NCBI RefSeq assembly: GCF_004323185.1
Contig: NZ_NAPS01000002.1
Coordinates: 2,376,083 to 2,440,082 of the forward strand
From: Westiellopsis prolifica IICB1
Lineage (GTDB): Bacteria; Cyanobacteriota; Cyanobacteriia; Cyanobacteriales; Nostocaceae
Length of the DNA: 64,000 nucleotides
Direction of reading: 5' to 3'
The notes below the pieces were generated by a model. It ran no database searches. It saw only the letters and a program-made list of their open reading frames with translations, and had not been told where the DNA came from. The translations under genes were made by a program, and so were the position numbers. Numbering within the stretch: position 1 is the first letter of the stretch; each line of letters opens with the position of its first letter. Of the stretch, positions 9,601-19,383 are shown piece after piece.

Positions 9601-11660
9601 TTTTCTAATTCTAAATCTTCAACTGACTCTGGTATTTGATCTTGGCGATCGCTAAAAATATCATCAGCAGCAGCTGCTGCAAACAAAATTTCTTCTAATG
9701 CTTTAGCAGCATCTTCTTCAACAGTAAATTCTAATTCTCCTAGCTCTGATATTTCTGTCTGTATCGATGAAACTAAATTATCTTTAGTTGATATATCAGT
9801 GTTTTTAACACTAAGCTGATCAAATAAATCCTCATATTCTGATCCATCAATTCCAATAGTCGGACTATCGTCTTGTTGTTCTTCATTCAACAGAATATCT
9901 AAAGTGGAATTTTCTTCTATTGATTGAGCAATTGTTTGCTCAAATTCTTGTACTGAGCTTTGATGATCAAAGTCTGACAATAAATCATCATAGATACTTT
10001 CTAATTGCTGAGATGTTTCTATTTCGTCTGTTTCGTAATTAGATTGTGTTTTTTGATATTCTATACTTTCATTGAGTGCAACTTTTTCTGATGAGTTCAG
10101 ATTTTTTTCTAAATTTTCTTCTTCTAAAAAATCATCTCCAAAAAGTTGTACAATAGTTAATTCTTCTTTAGCATTTATTTTTGGTCTATCTTGAATACTC
10201 GTATTTACTTCTACAGACAGTAAATCTGCTAGATCGTTGATAGTATCCTTTGGATCGATAATCTCAACTTCAACTTGATTCTTTGTGTTATCTTGTTCAA
10301 TAATTTCTTCTTCAATATCCCATATTTCGTTAATATCAGGAGTTTCACGTTCAAATAATTGGGCAAGAGTATTTAACTCTGCTAATCCGACTTCGGGTCC
10401 GTGAACTTCTAAACTTTGAATATCTAAATCTTCGCTTGCTTCATCATCTATATGAAATTGATAAGATACTTCAGATAAACTGATAATAGTATTTTCTAAT
10501 ACTAATTCCTGGAATTCAGATTTATTTCTCAAGTCAGCAAAATGATCTGTATGTTCATGAATTTGTTCAGTTAATTCTGAAAGGCTGTTTATCTGATCTT
10601 CTTGTGCAAACTCTATTAATTCTGTTTGTGTTGTCAATTCCACGAAATTATTTATACTACTACCCGATTGTTCAGATAATTCTAAAAGGTTGCTGATTCT
10701 ATCTGCTTGTGCAAATTCGATTGACTCTGATGGAGTGATTAACTCAGTAATATTATCTGTATTGGATGTAGTATTGTCGTCAACAGTATCTTTCTCAACA
10801 GATGTAGTGAAATTTTCCTCTAATGCTTTTGATGGCACTGCTTCTATATCAGTTGTGATGTCTAATAATTCTATTTGAGGTGGAAGTAATGCTTCTAGCT
10901 GCTGACTAATAGTGATTTCAGCTTCTCTACCAGCAAGAACTAATTCTAGAGCTTGCTTGATATCTGTAATCACGATTTTTGCTAATGTTAAATAGCTATT
11001 TTCTTGATTAGCGATCGCTTGACTCGCAGCTTGACACAAATTACACCAAGATGCACAATTTAATTGTTGACCAAGTTCGACTAGTTGTCTACAGCATTCT
11101 TGCAAATTTTGGCGCGTTTCAGGTGTTGCTGGTTGCTTAAATAACTGCAACATTTCCCGGAGGTTTTGCAATACCAGATTTTGCTGCTGTTGCCAGCGTT
11201 CAGTATCAGCTAGTGGTAGTCCTGTAGAACCTTGTTTGACCAACAAATCCAGATGTTCATTTAGCCACCCAAATACAGGTTCTGCTTCTGACATGATATG
11301 ATTGGCAGTCTCTTCTGTCAGACCAAACGGCCCGCTTAAATTCTCTAACAGTGCTTTGAGGGTATCAGATACACCCAAAAACAAAGACTCAAGCTTTTGA
11401 TCAACCCGCACCGGACATTCTTTTAAGACTTTAAAACAGTCTTCTAAGCGGTGAGCAGTATGCTGAATACTACCTAGACCAAGCATCGCCGCTCCCCCTT
11501 TGATCGAGTGAGCCGCCCGAAAAACTTCATTCAGCATTTCTGGATCTTTAATAGTACTTTGCAGATTCAGCAACCCCTGCTCTATTGTAGTCAGGTGTTC
11601 TTTGGCTTCTTCAATAAAGTAACCGAGAATGCGCTGTTGTTGTTCTGGAAGCATAATCAA
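6630..11660 (-). CDS. hmpE: CheA-type hybrid histidine kinase HmpE (PixL/PilL-like)
   Basis: A 1676-residue kinase of the hormogonium/type IV pilus chemotaxis pathway. An N-terminal Hpt domain carries the phospho-accepting His51 in AAHSIKGGA. A very long acidic, low-complexity linker covers about residues 270-1040. The CheA core follows: dimerisation helices, the ATPase with LLNNAIAHGIE, DDGAGI and GRGVGLDVV, then a CheW-like domain. A C-terminal receiver has IVDDS, Asp1601 (VFCDIEMP) and a late KP lysine. The frame begins at TTG 11660, seven bases after a GAGG; an ATG at 11654 is also possible. It is the last gene of hmpB-C-D-E, separated from hmpD by 174 bp that include a heptamer repeat. 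Orthology to Nostoc punctiforme hmpE rests on gene order and the neighbouring hmpF. The linker is unusually long for a CheA. Confidence 0.9.
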   Translation of the reverse strand: MIMLPEQQQRILGYFIEEAKEHLTTIEQGLLNLQSTIKDPEMLNEVFRAAHSIKGGAAMLGLGSIQHTAHRLEDCFKVLKECPVRVDQKLESLFLGVSDTLKALLENLSGPFGLTEETANHIMSEAEPVFGWLNEHLDLLVKQGSTGLPLADTERWQQQQNLVLQNLREMLQLFKQPATPETRQNLQECCRQLVELGQQLNCASWCNLCQAASQAIANQENSYLTLAKIVITDIKQALELVLAGREAEITISQQLEALLPPQIELLDITTDIEAVPSKALEENFTTSVEKDTVDDNTTSNTDNITELITPSESIEFAQADRISNLLELSEQSGSSINNFVELTTQTELIEFAQEDQINSLSELTEQIHEHTDHFADLRNKSEFQELVLENTIISLSEVSYQFHIDDEASEDLDIQSLEVHGPEVGLAELNTLAQLFERETPDINEIWDIEEEIIEQDNTKNQVEVEIIDPKDTINDLADLLSVEVNTSIQDRPKINAKEELTIVQLFGDDFLEEENLEKNLNSSEKVALNESIEYQKTQSNYETDEIETSQQLESIYDDLLSDFDHQSSVQEFEQTIAQSIEENSTLDILLNEEQQDDSPTIGIDGSEYEDLFDQLSVKNTDISTKDNLVSSIQTEISELGELEFTVEEDAAKALEEILFAAAAADDIFSDRQDQIPESVEDLELENIDLGFPQDLILSGDSRNDLLAELVVHDSTIVSPSSVDEELSPQNIHNISQQPEALEFTPEFTHFSTEIQALDLQQSITEEEIDWLEALRIEENSNENIEVLFNDLTVPDHHNLQVDNRNNPLAFQSSSDDDALFTTDVANINFADMIASQIQADSEMDFLDKLIAANQEIIAESFDLDLSENLLLSNLQTEELQHEYEQLNFQFEIRDSELDVLDSSYDHEIKNANLIEEISVITEAEPESGLESDTFAEDAFTELDGLWNEEATLKAHTSTIPDLEFAALEEMLTLEEDRDAVVAEQSTPRFSKKDVNNPILSPEIENEFKELEGMVGGAVTPNTVNLTGGRNSGWNTTSRFEQLMKVPVKHLDDLSNLVGELVVNRNTLEQDQERLRQSLDNLLHQVQHLSDVGTRMQELYERSLLEASLLASRKNSNFGTSDTDRGFSELEMDRFTPFHTLSQEMIELIVRVRESASDIDFVTEESERVARQFRQVTSQLQEGLTRARMEPFSQATDLLPRGVRDNSIKYGKQVELVVQGRDTLIDKMILEHLKTPLTHLLNNAIAHGIETPEERRSQGKPPVGTISVSAFHQGNQTIICVSDDGAGINSDTVIAKAIKVGLITPSQAKNMPPIEVYDLLFRPGFSTKDQADDLAGRGVGLDVVHTKISEIRGGISVDSAIGKGTSFTIRLPLTLSICKALFCVSDKARIAFPMDGVEDTLDVPVKNIQEGDAGEKLIPWRDRMLPFKPLKELLTFNRLLSRGNVYGGNRDDNMISVVVVRSANTLVALQVDQVLSEQEIVIKQFEGPAPKPVGVAGATILGDGRIMPIADVIEIIDIFQGRTSKQSTIGILSQKSTPNQLDTSVSTIDPTVLIVDDSITVRELLSLTFNKAGYRVEQARDGQEAWDKLRSGLPCDLVFCDIEMPRCDGLELLSRIQKDSNLNHLPIAMLTSRGADKHRQMAISLGASGYFTKPYLEEALLEAASRMLKGEKLLAS

Positions 11661-11793
11661 GGGTCATCCTCTAACAGGATTTTGGATTTTGGATTTTGGA
11701 TTGATTCCAATACGTGGGATCTGCTTGCTCTGTACCATCAAAGAAGTATCGGTCAAAGGTCAACACTCAAGGGTCAATGGCTAAAAAGTTTTA

Positions 11794-11835
11794 GACTAAT
11801 GACTAATGACTAATGACTAATGACTAATGACTAAT
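11794..11835. repeat. Six perfect tandem copies of a heptamer (GACTAAT)
   Basis: Six exact GACTAAT units run up to the first base of the hmpD stop codon (TCA on the plus strand, 11835-11837). The array lies between hmpD and hmpE inside the presumed operon. Confidence 0.85.
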
Positions 11836-14726
11836 CATCTAGTTTCTGAGGTTTCGACTCGGAACCTTTCTACAGAGGCGATTAAGTCACGGGAGACGCC
11901 TACTAAATTTTGTAGGGCGCCGGAAACTCGTTGAGCTTCTTGGGATGTTTCTTGAGCGGTGAGTTCTACAGATTGCATCACCTGAGCTACCGCGCGGGAA
12001 GTTTCTGTCTGTTCGACAGTGTCGGAAGTAATTGAGCAGACGAGAATATCAATACGATTTGCTACTCTAATAATATTTTCTAGCGATCGCTTGGCTTCTT
12101 CTGCTAATTTTGTACCTTGAATTACCTGTTGAGTACCTTCTTCCATCGCAGTCATCACTGAGCCTGTTTCGCTCTGGATTTGCATGACTATTTGTTCAAT
12201 TTCTTTGAGAGATTTGGCTGATTTATCAGCTAACTGGCGTACCTCATCCGCGACAATCGCAAAACCCCGTCCCGATTCTCCTGCTCGTGCTGCTTCAATA
12301 CTGGCGTTAAGAGCTAATAAATTCGTTCTGGAGGCAATTTGAGAAATCAACGCGACAATTTTGGAAATTTCTTGTGATGATTCTGCAAGTCGCTTAACTT
12401 TGCGGGTGGTTTCTGCGACAGTTTCGCGAATTTCTAAAATCCCCGCTACAGTATTTTCTACTGCTTCCCCTCCTTTGAGAGCGATCGCACTGGCTTCACG
12501 AGCAACTGTTTCTGCTTCCCGTGCTGCTTCTGCTACTCGTTGGATAGAATCAGTCATCACCTGTACCGAATTGAGGGTGACTGCTAACTCTTCGGCTTGG
12601 CGCAAAGCATCGCTAGATAAAGCTCTGGCAAAGGTTTCAGAGTTAGTTGCACCTTTTGTGACTTCTCGCGCTGCTATCTTCACCTGTTGGACAATATCTC
12701 GCAGGTTTTGAATCGTTAAGTTAAATGCATCAGCAACTGCTCCTAAGACGTCGGCTGTCACCTCGGCTTGGACAGTCAAATCCCCCCTTGCGGCTCCTTC
12801 TACATCATCTAATAAACGAATTACTTGCCGTTGTAAGTTTTCTTTGGCTTCTTCCTGTTCTTGGGCTTTATGTGTGGCTTCATTGGTGGTCGTAAAAATC
12901 ACCCGTGCCATTTCATTGAAGCCAGCAGCTAACTTACCTAATTCATCTTCTGAGTAGACTGTGGCTTGGACATTGAGGTTACCTTTTTGCACCGCATCAA
13001 ATTGGTTTTGCAAATCTTTGGTTGTCCGTCGGATTTGCTTGAGAGTGAGATTGCCCATAATCCCAGTGGTAGCAAAACTTACAAGCCCTGCTGCTAGTGC
13101 CATTGCCCAGCCAGTATTACGTACAGACTCCCGTTGTTGGGGTGGAGAAACTGTCGTAGCGGTGAAACTAACTAAAGCTACAACTACTGCTGAAGCTACA
13201 CCAACACAGCCAGCAACTATCCATTGTTTTTTGTTTAATGGCGCATTTTCTAGGGGTGCGAAAATTCCTTGTTCAACGCTGACTTGAGGTTTGATGTTGT
13301 TAACGTCTGTTTGAGCAAAGACTGGGACTGCTTGTTGGGAACCGGTGATACTAAACAATTCATCATCGCGATCGCCTTCTGTGGAATTATTTACATTTTC
13401 ATTTCCTTTTTCAGCAATCTCAGAATTTTCTACAGGTTGAGTGAAACTCTTGCTGTTTGATATGAGTGAAGCAGAATTTAGTTGCGAGTCAGCGAAACCA
13501 GAATTACTAACAAAATCAAACTCTGCCTGAATATTTCCCAAATCATCAAATTCACCAAAGTCATCTAGAAAATCAATATTGTTACCTTGAGAAACGTTGC
13601 TATTTAGTTGGCTTTTGATATCTTCTTGTTCATTTTCAGAAAATGATTGGGAACCAAAAGCTGATTCAAAGGCTTCTAGATCAAAACTGTCATCATCAAA
13701 GTTGTGATTTTGCTTTGTCTGGGAATTAGCTTTGAGTGGATTATCTTTAATAGTAAAATTACTTTTTAAAGATTTACTCTTGTATTCCACAGGATTAATT
13801 TCTGTGATTTCAAGATCATTTTCTAGTTTTTGAACCAGTAAAGTTTCATCGTCGGCATAAATTTTATTCAGGTCATGCAAATTATGCTCACTAATTATTG
13901 GTGAGATTTGCTCCGCAGCATGATCTTCTTGACTATTTAAATTAGGACTGGGTGTAAAATTAATTTTGGCAAAATCTAAATCACTAATATTTGACTGATT
14001 TTCCCCCAAATGATCATTTGCGGTACTTGTATTAGTTTTTTCTGTAGATGATGAAATATCATCCTGTAAAAAATCAGGTAATTCTAATTCTGCTTTTTCC
14101 CAGATATTAGCTTGTGAAGTTAGCTCTAATTCTTTTTGAGATGAGGTAAAAGGATTACCATTATGAGTTTCTGAGTAATCTGTGTTTGGAGCAGATTCAC
14201 TACTATCGGTAGGTGTATTAAATGGATTTTCCACCAAGGAAAGCTCTTCTATCTGCTCTGCTGTTTCCTCATGATTAGCGATCGCATTCAACTCAAAGCT
14301 ATTATGATTTAAATCCTCTAGATTTTCTAAATTTTCTAAGTCTTCTAATATTTCTAGCTTTTGTTCTGCTGGATTTTCTTCGGCAAACACAGAAACATTT
14401 TGTGCAGATTGCTGGAATTTTTGATCATTAGTAGTATTATCTAATGCTTGTTGATATTGATTGATATGTTCCAGCCCTGTTTCCGCAAAAACAGTGACTT
14501 CTGGATCTTTAGTGAGTTCCAAGACTTTTTTGTATTCGACTTTTGCCACATCATACTGCTGTAAAACATAGTAGATGTGACCCCGGAGTAAATGGGTGTT
14601 GGGGTCATTTGGTAGATTTTGCACCACCTCATCGATGAGGATGGCTGCTTCTTGGTAGTCTTGTTGCGCGTAGGCTGTTAAAGCCTGTTGGTATGTCTGC
14701 GCGTTATCTTCTATACTCGCTGCCAT
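11835..14726 (-). CDS. hmpD: Methyl-accepting chemotaxis protein HmpD (PixJ/PilJ-like)
   Basis: A 963-residue transducer. The N-terminal ~120 residues form TPR-like helical repeats ([19 protein letters not shown] and so on). An acidic Asn/Ser/Glu-rich linker runs to about residue 480. Two hydrophobic segments follow ([17 protein letters not shown] and [20 protein letters not shown]), then two HAMP-like modules and a methyl-accepting signalling domain. Its hairpin tip is clear in [18 protein letters not shown] and [15 protein letters not shown]. It would signal through HmpC to HmpE. The TPR domain and acidic linker precede the first membrane segment, so there is no conventional periplasmic sensor between the two membrane passes; sensing may be cytoplasmic. 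It starts 17 bp after hmpC. The name follows from locus order. Confidence 0.9.
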   Translation of the reverse strand: MAASIEDNAQTYQQALTAYAQQDYQEAAILIDEVVQNLPNDPNTHLLRGHIYYVLQQYDVAKVEYKKVLELTKDPEVTVFAETGLEHINQYQQALDNTTNDQKFQQSAQNVSVFAEENPAEQKLEILEDLENLENLEDLNHNSFELNAIANHEETAEQIEELSLVENPFNTPTDSSESAPNTDYSETHNGNPFTSSQKELELTSQANIWEKAELELPDFLQDDISSSTEKTNTSTANDHLGENQSNISDLDFAKINFTPSPNLNSQEDHAAEQISPIISEHNLHDLNKIYADDETLLVQKLENDLEITEINPVEYKSKSLKSNFTIKDNPLKANSQTKQNHNFDDDSFDLEAFESAFGSQSFSENEQEDIKSQLNSNVSQGNNIDFLDDFGEFDDLGNIQAEFDFVSNSGFADSQLNSASLISNSKSFTQPVENSEIAEKGNENVNNSTEGDRDDELFSITGSQQAVPVFAQTDVNNIKPQVSVEQGIFAPLENAPLNKKQWIVAGCVGVASAVVVALVSFTATTVSPPQQRESVRNTGWAMALAAGLVSFATTGIMGNLTLKQIRRTTKDLQNQFDAVQKGNLNVQATVYSEDELGKLAAGFNEMARVIFTTTNEATHKAQEQEEAKENLQRQVIRLLDDVEGAARGDLTVQAEVTADVLGAVADAFNLTIQNLRDIVQQVKIAAREVTKGATNSETFARALSSDALRQAEELAVTLNSVQVMTDSIQRVAEAAREAETVAREASAIALKGGEAVENTVAGILEIRETVAETTRKVKRLAESSQEISKIVALISQIASRTNLLALNASIEAARAGESGRGFAIVADEVRQLADKSAKSLKEIEQIVMQIQSETGSVMTAMEEGTQQVIQGTKLAEEAKRSLENIIRVANRIDILVCSITSDTVEQTETSRAVAQVMQSVELTAQETSQEAQRVSGALQNLVGVSRDLIASVERFRVETSETR

Positions 14727-14743
14727 TTCTTAACCTCCATGTT

Positions 14744-15274
14744 TCATCCTGCCCAACGCGCACTGCGTAAAATTGCAGTTTGATCTAGTAGTCGCAAACA
14801 CTGTTTGTTTTGAGCATCTAATAACCACTCTCCTCGCAAAAAAGGAGCCATTGTATCCGGTACATTTGTTGGTGTCAACAGATGCTGTGCATCTAGCCAA
14901 TCCATACCGCCAATTTCTTCTACAGCCAAACCGACAATTGTGTCTTGTTCTTCTATGGCGATCACCGGAATTTCGGCGCGATCTGTATTTAATACTGTTG
15001 CTTCCCCTAGAAATTGACCCAAATCAGCCACCCAAATAACTCGACCTCGTAAATTTAGAGTACCCAAAAGTAAAACAGAAGCATTAGGGATTGGGGTGAT
15101 TCGATCAGGACTCAATTCAATGACTTCCCGAATACCAGTGGCTGGTAGTGCAAATTCGTGATGCGAAGGAATAGTAAATCGCAAATGTAACTCACCTTCA
15201 GGACTTTCTACTCGTAATTCAGGACGAAAGTGATCTTGTCCATTACCTCCTAAAAAGTCCGGTTTATTGACCAT
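14744..15274 (-). CDS. hmpC: CheW-like adaptor HmpC (PixI-like)
   Basis: A 176-residue CheW-domain protein. The fold is visible from residue ~28: LHLRFTIPSHHEFALPATGIREVIEL, then NLRGRVIWVADLGQFLG, then GLAVEEIGGMDW (broken here into parts). CheW proteins couple methyl-accepting receptors to CheA kinases. The gene sits between hmpB (13-bp gap) and hmpD (17-bp gap), which indicates co-transcription. Length is ordinary for the PixI/PilI group. Confidence 0.9.
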   Translation of the reverse strand: MVNKPDFLGGNGQDHFRPELRVESPEGELHLRFTIPSHHEFALPATGIREVIELSPDRITPIPNASVLLLGTLNLRGRVIWVADLGQFLGEATVLNTDRAEIPVIAIEEQDTIVGLAVEEIGGMDWLDAQHLLTPTNVPDTMAPFLRGEWLLDAQNKQCLRLLDQTAILRSARWAG

Positions 15275-15287
15275 TTTCTGCTTATCC

Positions 15288-15653
15288 TTATCCTCGCAAT
15301 AGTTGTTTGACTGTTCCCACCAATTCAGTCGGTTGAAATGGTTTGGCTATGTAGGCGTCTGCACCTTGTTTCATCCCCCAATAACGATCAAATTCTTCCC
15401 CTTTGGAAGAACACATCACCACAGGGACATTTTGGGTTTTGGGATCAGACTTTAAGCGGCGGCAAACTTCGTAGCCATTCATTCGGGGCATGACAATATC
15501 TAATACCACTAAATCAGGAGCAGTTGTTTGAATTGCTTCCAAAGCTTCTATTCCGTCATTAGCATGGGTTACTGTTAAGCCACTCGCTTTCAGGAGGTCT
15601 GTGATCATCTCCCTTTGTGCGATACTGTCTTCCACGATCAGAACTGTACTCAT
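15288..15653 (-). CDS. hmpB: CheY-like response regulator HmpB (PixH/PilH-like)
   Basis: A single receiver domain of 121 residues. The phosphorylation pocket is complete: Glu-Asp after VLIV near residues 8-9, the acceptor Asp52 in VVLDIVMP, and Lys104 in YIAKPF. It has no output domain, so it should act by protein contact as the phosphorylation target of HmpE. It is the first intact gene of the minus-strand cluster. The gene upstream, where hmpA is expected, survives only as a fragment. The ATG start at 15653 is the natural one. Confidence 0.92.
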   Translation of the reverse strand: MSTVLIVEDSIAQREMITDLLKASGLTVTHANDGIEALEAIQTTAPDLVVLDIVMPRMNGYEVCRRLKSDPKTQNVPVVMCSSKGEEFDRYWGMKQGADAYIAKPFQPTELVGTVKQLLRG

Positions 15654-15834
15654 AAACCCCCCTATCTACCTCCTGATGTAGACGTCCCTACTTGGAACAC
15701 GCCCTGCTTTCCCCGTAAGCATTTACTGTATAAAATAATTTTATTTTTCACTTTTACTAGACAATGAGGTTTCTTAGGCTGGCTGGTTCTGTAGATATTA
15801 TTTTTTACTCTATCTTCTACCAGATCAACAAGTG

Positions 15835-16164
15835 CTATGTTTGTTTTATTACTTTATATTCCCTGTAGTTTAAATATTTCTTCACAAGAATTACTAATTC
15901 AGTATGCCCAAATGATTTGGTTAAATAATCGGTAGCTCCTACCATTGTGGCTCGGATTCGAGTAAAAAATCCTTCTTTGGCAGTGAGCATAATAATAGGT
16001 ATATTCCGAAACGATTGGGAGTATCGCAGCATTGCACAAATCTCGTATCCATTTAACTGTGGCATAGCAATATCACAAAAAATTAAATCGGGTTGGAATT
16101 GAAAAACAAGGGTGAGTGTTTCTAGGGGATTTGTGATGGCGATCGCTTCATAAGTATTAAAAAC
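15835..16164 (-). pseudogene. Remnant of a PatA/PixG-like response regulator (probable hmpA)
   Basis: Only about 110 residues of a receiver domain remain. They read from VFNTYEAIAITNPLETL through the acceptor aspartate in LIFCDIAMPQLNGYE, an LTAKEG strand and a late lysine in YLTKSFG. The first beta strand with its acidic pair is missing, as is the whole N-terminal PATAN-type domain. The frame is closed by a TAG at 16192-16194, and the DNA just upstream is TGACAAA-type repeat. No normal start lies before the ATG at 16065, which falls after the phosphorylation site. In pix/hmp operons this position holds a PatA-like regulator. I infer that a deletion removed its 5' three-quarters. A working truncated product is unlikely. 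Confidence 0.75.
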
Positions 16165-16418
16165 AAATGACCAATGACAAATGACTAACCACTAATTAGT
16201 GGGTGATCACACGGTAGTCATCATAACTCACAACAGTAGAAAATATTGGATAAACAACGAGTTATTTCTATGAATATCCAAACGTGATATTTCCTTTCTA
16301 TACATATATTTTGCCTGCCTTGTTTACCTATGATTTGAGTTAGACAAGGTAGGTTAACGCAATTATTTAATGTATAACCAAAAACATAACTATTAAGTGC
16401 ATCAAAAGGATTAAAGGA

Positions 16419-18179
16419 GTGCTGTATTTAGCAGAAGTACAAAAACAAAAAGGTGGTTTACTTGGTGGTGGTGGTAAAACGGAGCTAAAACTTCTCGCTT
16501 GTCAACGGACAGATCAAACTTGGAGTGCTGGAGCAGAAGAAATTATTACAGCGGAAGAAGCCAGTAAATTAAATGATGGCGCGCTCATACTCGTAGAATT
16601 GAATCCTCAGCGTCAAGTGCAGCGAATTCAAGAAGCGGGACGGCCGTTGGTAAATATTTTGCAGAATTTTTCCCGTCAGCTAGAAAAATTTAAACTGAAA
16701 GAAGAAGAAATTGACCAATGGAAAGAGTCGCTAACATTTCAAGCGCAGGAGCTGAACCGCCGCGAAATAGAAATGGAAACGCGCTTAGAACAACTCCAGC
16801 AGATGGAGGAGGATTTTCAACGCTTGGATGCAGAAAAACAGGAAGTGGAAACTTCTCGTACTGATATCAAAAAGCTGCAACAAGAAATCGAGGGTAACCG
16901 CCAAGAACTTGAAGGAGCTTGGGAGCATTTACGGGGTGAGCAGCGTCGCTTAGAAGAATATCAAGCACAGTTGCACCAAGAAAATGTGGTAAATGAAGAA
17001 CAAAGTCGCACCTTCAAAGATTTGCTCGACCGCCTTTCTAGTAGTGTTGTTCCGACAGAAATAGTCCGAGAAAATCTACATCTAGCATTTGAAATGGTGG
17101 AAAAACAACAAGCTTTGCTTAATCCCTATTGGGAACAATTAGAACAACAAAGAAGATTAGCTGATGAACAACAGGCTGAAATTGAGTATTTGTCGCAAAT
17201 TTTTTTTGAACGTCAAAATGAATTGCATCAAGCTCAAAATTCTCTACAACAACAAACAGTTGATTTACAAAAAAACACAGTTACTCTGAATAGTAAACAA
17301 GAGTATTTTCTGATATTGGAAGTACAACTGCAATACCAAGAACACTTATACCAAAAAATTTCCGCTTTATCTGCAACTTCTGGTGATGGAATTTCATCTG
17401 CGGAGATTGATATTGATACTTTAGAAAAAATGCCTATAGAAGAACTGCAAAAAATAGTGCAGGACTTACAAGATAAGTTAAATATAGACTCTAGTTTTGT
17501 TAATGATCAAGAACAAGAACTGAAACATAAACAACAAACTATAGAAGAAATCCAACAAAAAATCAATCAATCATCAGCAACTGAACGAAGTCAATTGGAA
17601 ACAGAATTAGCAGATGAAAAAGACCACTACCAAATGCTCAATGAAACTTTGGTGGGACAACGCCGTCATTTAATTGAGCGTCAAGCACTTCTTAAGCAGC
17701 ATAAAATAGTATTAATGCGGCGACAAGGACAAAGCCTCGCAAATGTTCAGGAAGATGAAAAATTAGATTTAAATCCGATACTCGAACAAATCCAAAAACA
17801 GCGACAACAACAGTCAGAAATACTACAAAATTTAGCAACAGAGATTGAACAGATAAAAAATAGCATTTATCAAATGCAAGAAAACATTGAGCAGCAAACT
17901 CAACAACAGTCGATGAAACGTGAGGAACTGCAAACAATAGAGCAGAACTTGCTATCTTTACGAATAACAACAGCTAAATCTCAAGGTCAGCTAAATTTAT
18001 ATCAACAAGCATTACAACCAATTCAAGATACCTTGGATGGATTGCGACATAAACTACAAAGTGTTTCTGAATCTTTTGCTGAAGTTCAACAAATTGGAGA
18101 TTCCCAACTCGACGCTATTACCCAAATTCGTCAAGTAATCTTAAATTTGATTTCTCAACCAGAATTAGTAGGGACATAG
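16419..18179 (+). CDS. hmpF: Coiled-coil pilus motility/taxis protein HmpF
   Basis: A 586-residue protein. A short globular N-terminus (LAEVQKQKGGLLGGGGKTEL, then LLACQR...) precedes a nearly continuous coiled coil rich in Gln, Glu, Leu and Lys, from about residue 80 to 575. HmpF proteins are cyanobacterial and are needed for type IV pilus-based motility in Nostoc. This one is divergent from the hmp cluster, as expected. The frame opens at a GTG that touches an AAAGGAG sequence, a very tight spacing. No better start exists upstream, where a stop lies about 30 bp away. Identification rests on the N-terminal sequence, the coiled coil and the position. Confidence 0.85.
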   Translation: MLYLAEVQKQKGGLLGGGGKTELKLLACQRTDQTWSAGAEEIITAEEASKLNDGALILVELNPQRQVQRIQEAGRPLVNILQNFSRQLEKFKLKEEEIDQWKESLTFQAQELNRREIEMETRLEQLQQMEEDFQRLDAEKQEVETSRTDIKKLQQEIEGNRQELEGAWEHLRGEQRRLEEYQAQLHQENVVNEEQSRTFKDLLDRLSSSVVPTEIVRENLHLAFEMVEKQQALLNPYWEQLEQQRRLADEQQAEIEYLSQIFFERQNELHQAQNSLQQQTVDLQKNTVTLNSKQEYFLILEVQLQYQEHLYQKISALSATSGDGISSAEIDIDTLEKMPIEELQKIVQDLQDKLNIDSSFVNDQEQELKHKQQTIEEIQQKINQSSATERSQLETELADEKDHYQMLNETLVGQRRHLIERQALLKQHKIVLMRRQGQSLANVQEDEKLDLNPILEQIQKQRQQQSEILQNLATEIEQIKNSIYQMQENIEQQTQQQSMKREELQTIEQNLLSLRITTAKSQGQLNLYQQALQPIQDTLDGLRHKLQSVSESFAEVQQIGDSQLDAITQIRQVILNLISQPELVGT

Positions 18180-18204
18180 AGATTAGGGACTAGGGGTTAG
18201 AGAT

Positions 18205-19269
18205 TCATAAATAATTTCTAATCCAGATCCAATCACCTTCTACTCTCGCTGTCGCACCACCGGGAAATGGATCGGTTTGCGATTTATTTGGTGCTGTTAT
18301 TAAGGTTGTAAGTTTCTCTATTTGCTCAAAACTAGGACTTATAGGAAGTATTTGTTGTAATACTTGCCGTATTACCCGTCTTTGCAGAGCAAGAGGGGCT
18401 TTTTGTAATACATGACGATTGAGTTTGAGAGGAACAGAACAAGAGGAAATGGGGACATTCTCATACGGTGACACGGAGAGTATTGTTGATAAATCCACTG
18501 TGTCTTCTCCTTCTTTGCTCATTGCTTCTTCTCGCAACTCTTGAGCAGCTTTTTCTAAGTATTCTACTTCTGCTTGCAGTAGTTCTGCTGTTTGGGCTAA
18601 AGCTGATTCTACTTTCGGGTTAAAATTTTGGCACAAATATGGTAATAATTCTTGGCGAATACGGTTACGGGCGTATTTTAAATCTTGATTTGTAGAATCT
18701 TCCCAGATCGGTAGTTGAAAATCCTCACAAAATAGCCCGGTTTCGGCGCGGGTGATTTCTAAAAGTGGTCGCACTAGCATGATGCCATTAACAAGTGGAC
18801 GTTGCCAAGTTAAAGCTTGCAAACCATCAGCCCCAGTACCACGAATTAAGTTGTAAATTAGGGTTTCTGCGCGATCGCTTGCTGTGTGACCGGTAACTAC
18901 ATATTTATAGTTATACTGCTGGGCGATCGCACTCAAAACTTTATACCGCCATTCACGTGCAGCAGCTTCAGTTTGTATAGCTTCTCGCTCTTGCGTTTCT
19001 ACAGTCTCTAAGTAAAATGATATACCCCAATTTTTCGCTAAATTTTCTATGTGTTGGGCATTAGCTTCTGAATCAGAACGCCAGCGATGATCACAGTGGG
19101 CAATACCTAAGTGCCATTCCCATTTTTGTTGCAAATCTAACAGCAATTTTATTAAACACAGAGAATCTTGTCCACCGGAAACTGCTACTAGTAGGTGCTG
19201 GTTACGTTCAAATAGGTGACGCGATCGGATCGTGCGATGTGTTTTTACATGTAAAGGAGTCCATGCCAT
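18205..19269 (-). CDS. tilS: tRNA(Ile)-lysidine synthase
   Basis: A 354-residue N-type ATP pyrophosphatase. The PP-loop SGGQDS is at residues 31-36 after LLVAV. Further TilS features are HCDHRWR, the HTASDRAETLIYNLIRG motif and the ARNRIRQELLPYL segment. The enzyme attaches lysine to C34 of the CAU-anticodon tRNA(Ile) so that it reads AUA codons. It acts in the cytoplasm and is essential in most bacteria. It converges with hmpF and lies downstream of glyA on the same strand, with a 114-bp gap containing an inverted repeat. No oddities. Confidence 0.95.
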   Translation of the reverse strand: MAWTPLHVKTHRTIRSRHLFERNQHLLVAVSGGQDSLCLIKLLLDLQQKWEWHLGIAHCDHRWRSDSEANAQHIENLAKNWGISFYLETVETQEREAIQTEAAAREWRYKVLSAIAQQYNYKYVVTGHTASDRAETLIYNLIRGTGADGLQALTWQRPLVNGIMLVRPLLEITRAETGLFCEDFQLPIWEDSTNQDLKYARNRIRQELLPYLCQNFNPKVESALAQTAELLQAEVEYLEKAAQELREEAMSKEGEDTVDLSTILSVSPYENVPISSCSVPLKLNRHVLQKAPLALQRRVIRQVLQQILPISPSFEQIEKLTTLITAPNKSQTDPFPGGATARVEGDWIWIRNYL

Positions 19270-19324
19270 TTTGGATTTTGAAATGCAGATGGACGCATAG
19301 GTGTAGGTTTTTTAAGAGTGTGAG

Positions 19325-19366
19325 GGTGTAAGGGTGAAATTTAATTGTTTTTCTTCCTCTTACACC
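19325..19366. repeat. Inverted repeat between glyA and tilS
   Basis: GGTGTAAG at 19325-19332 pairs with CTTACACC at 19359-19366 across an AT-rich 26-nt loop. It may form a hairpin after glyA on the minus strand, but there is no T-run, so terminator function is uncertain. Confidence 0.4.
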
Positions 19367-19383
19367 TCTACACCCCTACATCT

